The notes under the pieces were generated by a model. That model made no database searches. It was not told where the DNA came from and saw only the letters and a list, made by a program, of their open reading frames with translations. The position numbers were made by a program, and so were the translations under genes. Shown here one piece after another: positions 20,867-26,661 of a DNA stretch of 26,661 nucleotides. Numbering within the stretch: the stretch's first letter is position 1; the number at the start of each line of letters is the position of its first letter. This stretch comes from a virus: positions 1 to 26,661 of the IMG/VR virus record IMGVR_UViG_3300007623_000304; one strand, 5' to 3'.

Positions 20867-21260
20867 ATGGGACGTTGCTCATATGGAAGCTGCGGAAGTT
20901 TACTCTAAGCTTTCTTCCGCTAAGAGGTTACAAGTTGGAGCGGTAATAGTTAAGGATAATCGTATTATTTCTATCGGGTATAACGGAATGCCTTCTGGTT
21001 GGGATAACGTTTGCGAGTTCGATAACTTTGTAACACGACCCGAAGTTCTACACGCAGAGACTAACGCAATCGCTAAGGTTGCTAAGAGCTCTGAATCCTG
21101 TGAAGGTTCTACTTTATACACCACACACCAACCCTGCCTTGATTGCGCTAAATTGATCTATCAGTCTGGTATAAACCGTGTTGTGTACAAGCATCCGTAT
21201 CGTTGTAATGAAGGGGTATTTTTTCTAAACAAGTGTGGAGTTGAAGTAGAAAAACAATAG
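20853..21260 (+). CDS. cd: dCMP deaminase
   Basis: About 135 residues from ATG 20853 (20859 also possible; GTG 20847 is less likely). The zinc site is complete: LHAETNAI (His67, Glu69) and PCLDC (Cys95, Cys98). GYNGMPSGWDNVC is the dCMP-deaminase-type substrate segment. It converts dCMP to dUMP, the substrate for ThyX at 5429, so the phage can make dTMP from cytidine nucleotides. It is shorter than T4 Cd (about 193 aa). It overlaps the membrane protein gene by 14 bases. Confidence 0.9.
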   Translation: MKMNKWDVAHMEAAEVYSKLSSAKRLQVGAVIVKDNRIISIGYNGMPSGWDNVCEFDNFVTRPEVLHAETNAIAKVAKSSESCEGSTLYTTHQPCLDCAKLIYQSGINRVVYKHPYRCNEGVFFLNKCGVEVEKQ

Positions 21261-21839
21261 ATGAAGATATTAATAATAGCACACGCTAGATCTGGCAGCA
21301 CAAATTTAGCTAATGCTATTTGTAACCTTACTGGTGATACACTTTACTTTGAGCCGTTCAACTCCCAGAGAAGCCATAGAGAAGACAACTGGTTGAATTC
21401 TCCTCCGAAAGATATACCAGAAAATTGTGTAGTTAAGACGATAATTTTTCAAAATAAAACGTGGGTTAGAGAAAGAGCCAAAGATTTTGACCTTGTTATA
21501 TTTCTTTCTAGGGCTAATATTAGAGAAGTCTTTATAAGTGCTCAGAATGCATATAACAAAAATAATTATCATGGTATATACATTAACGACGCAGAACCTA
21601 CTGATGATATGATGAGGTTTGTTTCCATACAGTATAAAATGCTTACGCATATGAATATGCTTTTGAGTAAAGACTCTCTTGTGAATTCTCGCTTCGTTTG
21701 GTACGAAGATATTTTCTGTGAAGAAGTAGAACACTCTCTTTCCTCTATAAGGAATTTAGGTATAGATTGCTCGCAAGAAAAATTCACTAACGTTTGGAAG
21801 AAATGGTTATCTCCTAAAAAAAGATTGAGAATTATTTAA
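21261..21839 (+). CDS. Sulfotransferase-like protein
   Basis: 192 residues starting one base after the dCMP deaminase stop. HARSGSTNLANAI (8-20) matches the PAPS 5'-phosphosulfate loop of sulfotransferases, and FLSRANIREVFISAQNAY (81-98) matches the 3'-phosphate-binding segment with Arg84 and Ser93. Cytosolic sulfotransferases transfer sulfate from PAPS to hydroxyl or amino groups. The substrate is unknown; a cell-surface glycan, a small molecule or a modified base are all possible. It is somewhat short, and the last gene of the unit begun at 17748. Confidence 0.7.
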   Translation: MKILIIAHARSGSTNLANAICNLTGDTLYFEPFNSQRSHREDNWLNSPPKDIPENCVVKTIIFQNKTWVRERAKDFDLVIFLSRANIREVFISAQNAYNKNNYHGIYINDAEPTDDMMRFVSIQYKMLTHMNMLLSKDSLVNSRFVWYEDIFCEEVEHSLSSIRNLGIDCSQEKFTNVWKKWLSPKKRLRII

Positions 21840-21847
21840 AAAAAGTG

Positions 21848-21876
21848 TTGACTTTTGTTTTCATAACAGTTATACT
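21848..21876 (+). promoter_or_regulatory. Early-type sigma70 promoter (TTGACT-17-TATACT)
   Basis: TTGACT, 17-bp spacer with TTTGTTTT, TATACT, then CTGTAAATTGAGTTGGAG. It drives 21907 and probably the exonuclease at 22125. Confidence 0.9.
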
Positions 21877-21906
21877 TCCTCTGTAAATTGAGTTGGAGTA
21901 GAGATT

Positions 21907-22116
21907 ATGAAAGTTTATGTCGTTATGGGTAGTGAAGATGGTTACTGTGGAACTTATACTTCTAAGAAGAAAGCTGTAGCTTATGGTGTAGACTACATCT
22001 TGGCTGGTGGTGACGCTACTGTAGAAGGCATTGAAACCAACGTTTATGAGCATGGAATTTACATGTATGGACCAAACGGTTCTAACGTTGAAATTATTAT
22101 TGACCAAACTCGCTAA
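21907..22116 (+). CDS. Small hypothetical protein
   Basis: 69 residues behind an early-type promoter, with GGAG at 21895-21898. The sequence MKVYVVMGSEDGYCGTYTSKKKAVAYG and VYEHGIYMYG suggests a small alpha/beta fold similar to other early phage orphan proteins. There is no membrane helix or enzyme motif. Eight bases separate it from the exonuclease gene. Confidence 0.7.
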   Translation: MKVYVVMGSEDGYCGTYTSKKKAVAYGVDYILAGGDATVEGIETNVYEHGIYMYGPNGSNVEIIIDQTR

Positions 22117-22124
22117 GGATTATT

Positions 22125-22808
22125 ATGGCTTTTATTCATGAAACCGTTGAGCTATTAGAGCTAGACGCTGTGACTCGTGATGATGGTGTTCGTCATTACG
22201 CTACTCCAAAGGGACATTTTCCCTCAATTACTACAACGCTAAGTATTCTCTCTAGAGACGTCATTGAAAAATGGAAAGCTCGTGTTGGTGAAGAAGAAGC
22301 CGCAAGGGTTTCTTATCGCGCTTCTGTTCGCGGTACAGCTGTACACGAAATTATTGAGAAATACATTGATAACGTAGAAGGATTTAAAGATGGTTACACA
22401 CCTGATATTATTAACTCTTTTCTTGCTGTCAAGCCTATTCTCGATAATCGCATCGGGAGAGTATTTGCTCAAGAGGCACCGCTCTATTCTGCACATTTGG
22501 GTGTTGCTGGTCGCGTGGACTGTGTCGCTGAGTTTGATGGTAAGCGTTCTATTATAGATTTTAAAACCTCTAAGAAACCTAAACCAAAAGCTTGGATCAC
22601 AAACTACTTTATGCAGGAAACTGCATATGCTATTATGTGGGAAGAGCGTACTGGTCAACCCATTGAGCAACTAGTGACTATTATCTCCGTAGATGGCGAG
22701 AATGAGCCACAGGTGTTTATAGAACACCGAGATAACTGGTCTGGTAAGCTTATCGAAACTATCAAGCAATACTATGAGGAGAATAATCTCGTTCATCCAT
22801 CATTATAA
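22125..22808 (+). CDS. PD-(D/E)XK exonuclease (RecB/Cas4/MGME1-like)
   Basis: 227 residues with the full RecB-like nuclease signature: YRASVRGTAVHEIIEKY (His74), EAPLYS (Glu117), GVAGRVDCVAEFDGKRSIIDFKTSKKPKPK with Asp132, Asp145 and Lys147, then QETAYAIMWEERTG (the Q-x-x-x-Y motif). Similar single-domain nucleases in marine T4-like phages are annotated as exonucleases and may degrade host DNA or process recombination ends. The start follows AAGGAT. A late promoter box overlaps its stop codon. Confidence 0.85.
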   Translation: MAFIHETVELLELDAVTRDDGVRHYATPKGHFPSITTTLSILSRDVIEKWKARVGEEEAARVSYRASVRGTAVHEIIEKYIDNVEGFKDGYTPDIINSFLAVKPILDNRIGRVFAQEAPLYSAHLGVAGRVDCVAEFDGKRSIIDFKTSKKPKPKAWITNYFMQETAYAIMWEERTGQPIEQLVTIISVDGENEPQVFIEHRDNWSGKLIETIKQYYEENNLVHPSL

Positions 22809-22811
22809 ATA
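22804..22811 (+). promoter_or_regulatory. T4-type late promoter box (TATAAATA)
   Basis: Perfect TATAAATA overlapping the TAA stop of the exonuclease gene. The predicted start near 22817 leaves a 24-base leader containing AAAAGG before ATG 22841. It heads the block of capsid-targeted candidates. Confidence 0.85.
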
Positions 22812-22840
22812 GTACCATAATTAATTAAAAGGTACTTAAA

Positions 22841-24199
22841 ATGATGCGGTTTTCAGGATTTATTGCTAAAGAAGAGAAGATGATTAACGAATCATCTGCT
22901 CCTTGGATGGGTGTAGAGCATTTACCTAATAACACTCACCAAGATCTTCGTAGATTTCTAGAGCTATTACTTAAATACGATCAACGTCATATTTACCTTA
23001 AAACCAAACACGACTATACCAAGTTAAGCAAGCGTTTGACTGTCAAAATAACTGACCCAGCTATTATGAAGAAGATCTCTACCGATAAAAGGTTTTCTGA
23101 ATATAACCTAGTCAGGAATACTGAAGGGTTTGTGACAAACGCTATTGTAAACGTTGAGCTATATGCCTCTGCTGGTTTGCGTGGTTCTGGTCGTTTGAAT
23201 AAAGTTGGTGATAAGAAAAACAACCCAACTAACGATCAACAAGAATCAGGTACTATCTATTACTTCCAACAAATGATGATGGGTAAGAAGCCGACTGTAG
23301 CAGAGATCAGTGCTAAGGTCGGTTTTGAATTTGACTCCGAATGGTATCATAACTTTGTTGAGCAGTGGGAAGCATTTTATGGACACTTCGGCAATATAGT
23401 AGGCGCTAAGATCTATCTTGACTCTGGTAAAAACGACTCTAACATTCTTATTGAAACAGCCAAGCGTTTGGGTCTAAAAGACTCTAAAGATAACTGGAAC
23501 CCAGCAGACATTTGGGTTATGACCATTAGTAAACGAGAAATTGTAGCGCAAACCAAGAATATGGTAAGCTTGGCTGAGTTTAACTCTTGGTTGAGAGATA
23601 AGTTTATGAACCGTGAAATTATCGGTGTTTCTCTCAAGAAAGTTTCTAAAGGTAAGAAGGGCAAGTTCTCTATTGTTAATGAGAAGAAAAACGAATTGCC
23701 TCAAGTCGACCTAAGATTAAAGCGTGTACTGTTTACCGCATTCGGAGCAACTAACTTTATCTTTGAAACTACTGGTAATATCCAAGGGTTTAATATTCGA
23801 GTTGGCGCTAAAGCTAAGAAGGCTAAGACTGAAGCGGATATTAACATATTCTCGGAAGGACGTATGGCTGGGACTTCTGTACAGTTAGGTGCTGTGTCTG
23901 CTAAGATCGTACGAGCTGAAGCCGAAGCTAATGGTTTCGATATTACTGCTGATAAAAAAGCCATATTTGCTGACCCGTTGGGATATATTAACAAGACGTT
24001 GCCTAAGATCACTAGATTCTCTGAAGTGGTTTACATAGACAAGCCTATCCCTGACGATGAAATCGAACTTAAAATGTCAGCATATTTAACGTACTTCATG
24101 GCACTGTACTTGAGTTTCACTCCAGAACAATTGAAGAAATTTTACTATTCTGCAGCTAAGATGAACGACTTCTCATCTATACACTGTAAACTGTCATAG
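22841..24199 (+). CDS. Unknown protein with capsid-targeting-like N-terminus
   Basis: 452 residues; ATG 22841 (or 22844) sits eight bases after AAAAGG. The N-terminus MRFSGFIAKEE resembles a T4 capsid-targeting sequence, and I-N-E|S at about residues 16-19 is a possible head-protease site. The body is lysine-rich; a conserved-looking NWNPADIWVMT...LREKF-like...EIIGVSLKKVSKGKKGKF segment (about 220-275) reminds me of nuclease-like proteins of mobile elements, but I cannot place it. There is no Walker motif or membrane helix. Late expression is likely from the box at 22804. Confidence 0.6.
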   Translation: MMRFSGFIAKEEKMINESSAPWMGVEHLPNNTHQDLRRFLELLLKYDQRHIYLKTKHDYTKLSKRLTVKITDPAIMKKISTDKRFSEYNLVRNTEGFVTNAIVNVELYASAGLRGSGRLNKVGDKKNNPTNDQQESGTIYYFQQMMMGKKPTVAEISAKVGFEFDSEWYHNFVEQWEAFYGHFGNIVGAKIYLDSGKNDSNILIETAKRLGLKDSKDNWNPADIWVMTISKREIVAQTKNMVSLAEFNSWLRDKFMNREIIGVSLKKVSKGKKGKFSIVNEKKNELPQVDLRLKRVLFTAFGATNFIFETTGNIQGFNIRVGAKAKKAKTEADINIFSEGRMAGTSVQLGAVSAKIVRAEAEANGFDITADKKAIFADPLGYINKTLPKITRFSEVVYIDKPIPDDEIELKMSAYLTYFMALYLSFTPEQLKKFYYSAAKMNDFSSIHCKLS

Positions 24200-24207
24200 G
24201 ATTCGCA

Positions 24208-25431
24208 ATGAAATTTAGAGAATTTATTACCGAACAAAAAAACACTCACATGACTCATATTGAAGACAAGGTGATCTATGGTGGTGTTGACGGTACTCGC
24301 CAAGCTATTAATGCCTTGCGTTCACTACGCGATATGTTAGCTGGTAAGCATAAAGGTAAGATCTCTGTTAAGTGGGATGGAGCTCCTGCTATTTTCTGTG
24401 GTACTGATCCAAGTGACGGTAAGTTCTTTGTAGCGAAGAAAGGTATCTTTAACAAGAACCCAAAGGTGTTTAAGACAGAAGAAGATATTGACCTAGACGA
24501 GATGAGTCCTGCGCTAACGGCTAAAATGAAAGACGCTTTGAAGTATCTCCCTGAGTTGGGTATCAAAGGTGTCATTCAAGGGGACTTCTTGTTCAGCAAG
24601 TCTGACTTAACAACCAAAACTATTGACGGAACGAAATACGTAGTATTCCATCCTAACACAATCGCTTATGCTGTTCCTGTAGAACAAGCGAGCGAAATCC
24701 TATCTGCTAAAATCGGTATTGTATGGCACACCTCGTATAAGGGTAATTCTTTTGAAACTATGTCAGCGGACTATGGCGTAGATGTAAAGGCGTTAAAGAA
24801 ATCTAAAAACGTTTGGTCTCAAGACGCTATGTTACAAGACGTTTCAAAGGCAACTATGACCGAGAAAGAAACTGCTGAGGTTACTTCTTTACTATCTCAA
24901 GCAGGTAAACTATTCAATAAAGTATCTGGTTCAACCTTGCGTCAACTAGAAGCTAACTCGGAATTGTCTAAACTAATAGAGCAATTCAACAACAAACACG
25001 TTCGTGAAGGTATCGTGATAAAAGATACTCGCAAACACGTTACAAATTTGATTAAATTTATTAATGATAAATACCAAAAGGAAATTGATAAGTTAAAGAC
25101 AGAAAAGGGTAAGGCTGGCAAAGCTGCTAAACGAGATGCGGTTTTAGCTTTCTTTTCAGAGTCAAATAAGGTATCATTAGTCAATCTATTCGAGTTACAA
25201 CGTGTTTTGGTTTTGGCTAAATTAAAACTTATAAATAAACTTAATGAACTTAAAAGTATTGAAACTTTCGTAAAAACTTCTAACGGTTACAAAGTAACTG
25301 GTGAAGAAGGTTACGTGGCTATCGATACTGTTGGTGGTGACGCGGTGAAACTGGTTGATCGTATGGAGTTCTCGTACAACAACTTTTCTCCCGATATATT
25401 AAAAGGCTGGGACTCTCCGAGTCGCGGCTGA
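24208..25431 (+). CDS. Nucleotidyltransferase/ligase-like protein with capsid-targeting-like N-terminus
   Basis: 407 residues. The covalent nucleotidyltransferase motifs are visible in order: KISVKWDGAPAIF with the candidate adenylated Lys55 (K-x-D-G), FVAKKGIF (74-81), GVIQGDFLF (121-129, motif III-like), and REGIVIKDT (266-274, motif IV), with LIKF shortly after as a possible motif V. This is the layout of ATP-dependent DNA/RNA ligases. The first residues MKFREFITE|Q fit a T4-type capsid-targeting sequence with an I-T-E cut site. The C-terminal 130 residues (ending near FSYNNFSPDILKGW) are unassigned. AGGA precedes ATG. Ligase activity is not proven. Confidence 0.65.
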   Translation: MKFREFITEQKNTHMTHIEDKVIYGGVDGTRQAINALRSLRDMLAGKHKGKISVKWDGAPAIFCGTDPSDGKFFVAKKGIFNKNPKVFKTEEDIDLDEMSPALTAKMKDALKYLPELGIKGVIQGDFLFSKSDLTTKTIDGTKYVVFHPNTIAYAVPVEQASEILSAKIGIVWHTSYKGNSFETMSADYGVDVKALKKSKNVWSQDAMLQDVSKATMTEKETAEVTSLLSQAGKLFNKVSGSTLRQLEANSELSKLIEQFNNKHVREGIVIKDTRKHVTNLIKFINDKYQKEIDKLKTEKGKAGKAAKRDAVLAFFSESNKVSLVNLFELQRVLVLAKLKLINKLNELKSIETFVKTSNGYKVTGEEGYVAIDTVGGDAVKLVDRMEFSYNNFSPDILKGWDSPSRG

Positions 25432-25462
25432 TGGGTTGAACCAAATTAAAAAGGAACTAACG

Positions 25463-25879
25463 ATGGCAAAGCCATTATCATTCAAAGAATTTACAGTTAC
25501 TGATCGCCCACAAGACGGTAACGAACAAGTAGAGACAGAAGCTCTTGATGTAACTCAACGTCGCAAGAGAGCTCAGATCATGAAGCGTAATAAAGCCAAG
25601 ATTGCTATTGGTCGTCGTCGCGCAGAGCGAAAGATCGCTAACATGGAAAAACTCAAAAAGCGTGCACGCAAACATGCCCGTAACGAGATTCTTAAGAGAC
25701 TCACTAAAGATATTCCTAAAGCAGAATTGTCAGTTGCCCGTAAAAAAGAACTGGAAAAGCGTTTAGAAAAACCTGTTGTACAAAAACGTATTGCTCGTTC
25801 TGCTAAGAAAATGTTACCTTCTATCCGTAAAGCTGAAATGGAAAGAAAACGTAATAAGAACAAAGGTGAGGCAAAATGA
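25463..25879 (+). CDS. Highly basic head/core-like protein
   Basis: 138 residues from ATG 25463 with AAGGAAC at 25451-25457; the TTG reading from 25436 is less likely. It starts MAKPLSFKEFTVTD, again with the F-x-x-F signature of capsid-targeted proteins, although the I/L-x-E site is replaced by V-T-D (V-E-T-E|A at about 25-28 is an alternative). The rest is a long Arg/Lys-rich helix (for example QRRKRAQIMKRNKAKIAIGRRR). It may be an internal DNA-binding or prohead-core protein. The stop overlaps the next ATG. Confidence 0.6.
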   Translation: MAKPLSFKEFTVTDRPQDGNEQVETEALDVTQRRKRAQIMKRNKAKIAIGRRRAERKIANMEKLKKRARKHARNEILKRLTKDIPKAELSVARKKELEKRLEKPVVQKRIARSAKKMLPSIRKAEMERKRNKNKGEAK

Positions 25880-26661
25880 TTAAGAATTTTAGTGATTATC
25901 TAGTAGAAGAACAACGCGAAGTATTCTTTACCTTTGGGCGTATGAATCCTCCTACTATCGGACACGGTAAAGTATTAGATACGCTTGCTTCTAAATCAGG
26001 CAAGAACGATTATAAAGTCTATGTTTCACAAACACAAGACGCTAAAAAGAATCCTCTTTCTTATTCTGACAAAGTAAAGGGCATTCGTAAAATGTTCCCT
26101 AAACACGCTCGTAACGTTATGGTAGATAAAAACGTTAAGACTGCTATTAATGCTATGGTCGCTCTTTATGACCAAGGCTATAAGCGTGTTACTATGGTTG
26201 TCGGCTCAGATCGAGTCACCGAATTCCAAACGTTATTGAACAAATATAATGGCGAAAAGGCTCGTCATGGGTTCTATAACTTCGAACGTATTTCAGTTAT
26301 CTCTGCAGGAGAGCGCGACCCAGACGCTGATGGCGTTGAAGGTATGTCTGCTTCCAAACAGCGCGAGAATGCTTCTAACAACGATTTCGTAGCATTTAGT
26401 CAAGGCGTACCGAAGTCTATGTCAAACTCTGATGCGCGTAAACTATTTAACGATGTACGCAAAGGCATGGGTCTACAGGAAATGACTGAGTTCCGTAATC
26501 ACCTTGAACTAAAGCCTGTTTCTGAAACAAGAGAGAAGTTTGTACAAGGCGAACTATTCTCTGTTGGCGATGAAGTAGTTATTAAAGAGAGCGACGAAGT
26601 AGGTGTTATCTCTACTCTCGGTGCCAACTACGTTATTGTTGAGACAGCCGAAGGTAAGAAA
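25876..26661 (+). CDS. Cytidylyltransferase-fold (NMNAT-like) protein with capsid-targeting-like N-terminus (partial)
   Basis: 262 codons are visible and the gene runs off the window. After MIKNFSDYLVE|E (L-V-E cut site), FFTFGRMNPPTIGHGKVLD carries the TxGH nucleotidyltransferase motif (27-30), MVVGSDRVTEF (about 108-118) is the second conserved strand, and GMSASKQRENA corresponds to the ISxTxxR motif. Such enzymes transfer AMP or CMP to a phosphate, for example in NAD synthesis. The last visible 35 residues (GDEVVIKESDEVGVIS...YVIVE) look like a KOW/SH3-type barrel. The ATG overlaps the previous stop (ATGA), with AGGTGAG as ribosome site. Confidence 0.7.
   Translation, partial: MIKNFSDYLVEEQREVFFTFGRMNPPTIGHGKVLDTLASKSGKNDYKVYVSQTQDAKKNPLSYSDKVKGIRKMFPKHARNVMVDKNVKTAINAMVALYDQGYKRVTMVVGSDRVTEFQTLLNKYNGEKARHGFYNFERISVISAGERDPDADGVEGMSASKQRENASNNDFVAFSQGVPKSMSNSDARKLFNDVRKGMGLQEMTEFRNHLELKPVSETREKFVQGELFSVGDEVVIKESDEVGVISTLGANYVIVETAEGKK

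Noticed and set aside
25230-25237. TATAAATA inside the ligase-like gene
   Set aside because: It could be a late promoter for the basic protein 226 bases downstream, but it is intragenic in Lys/Ile-rich codons, so chance is likely. 5'-end mapping would settle it.
1-26661. Prophage, insertion sequence or CRISPR signs
   Set aside because: I saw no integrase, transposase, attachment repeat or regularly spaced repeat array; the repeated promoter modules are too few and irregular for a CRISPR array.

Overview
This window looks like a stretch of a large lytic T4-like (myovirus-type) phage genome infecting a Gram-negative, probably marine, bacterium. Evidence: about 45 tightly packed genes all on the + strand, many overlapping by 1-8 bases; five T4-type late promoter boxes (TATAAATA); nine early-type sigma70 promoters with T4-like -35 elements and exactly 17-bp spacers; a DsbA homologue next to nucleotide-metabolism genes; two CCA-encoding tRNA genes; and enzymes whose N-termini resemble the T4 capsid-targeting sequence. 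No integrase, transposase, CRISPR array or host housekeeping block is visible. The host assignment is an inference: a c-type cytochrome lipoprotein requires a periplasm and a cytochrome c maturation system.

Layout. 1-3831: 2OG-Fe(II) oxygenase, glutaredoxin, DsbA, a DUF3310-like protein, an SGNH-hydrolase-like protein, a P-loop kinase with a capsid-targeting-like N-terminus, and a PhyH-like oxygenase. 3841-7439: small early genes, each short transcription unit headed by a near-identical promoter/leader, then ThyX thymidylate synthase, an FmdB-type zinc ribbon and a MazG-like pyrophosphohydrolase. 7442-10006: late box, tRNA-Asn, a Prx5-like peroxiredoxin, two putative structural genes sharing a domain, and a rho-independent terminator. 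10031-12069: a small basic protein, a di-heme cytochrome c peroxidase lipoprotein with its own early-type promoter, a small ORF, a terminator and tRNA-Ala. 12070-12237: a non-coding stretch with several hairpins. 12305-14204: GIY-YIG-like protein, DUF932 protein and a small ORF.

14213-20671 is the most striking block, a candidate DNA-base hypermodification system in two promoter-headed units: TET/JBP-like dioxygenase, class II glutamine amidotransferase, amidoligase and GNAT acetyltransferase; then a GIY-YIG/ParB-like fusion, an aGPT-PPlase-like protein and a P-loop kinase of the type linked to 5-hydroxymethyluracil DNA. I infer that thymine (or another base) is hydroxylated in DNA, activated by phosphorylation, substituted with an amino-containing group and elaborated further. 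dCMP deaminase and ThyX in the same window feed dTMP synthesis, and no dUMP hydroxymethylase is visible, which fits oxidation after replication. A sulfotransferase-like gene follows in the same unit.

22804-26661 begins with a late box and encodes a protein of unknown function, a nucleotidyltransferase/ligase-like protein, a very basic protein and a cytidylyltransferase-fold protein that runs off the window. Three of these, plus the kinase at 2543, start with an aromatic/hydrophobic decapeptide ending in [I/L]-x-E, the pattern by which T4 internal proteins are packaged and cut. This suggests a set of nucleic-acid/nucleotide enzymes carried in the capsid and delivered with the DNA.
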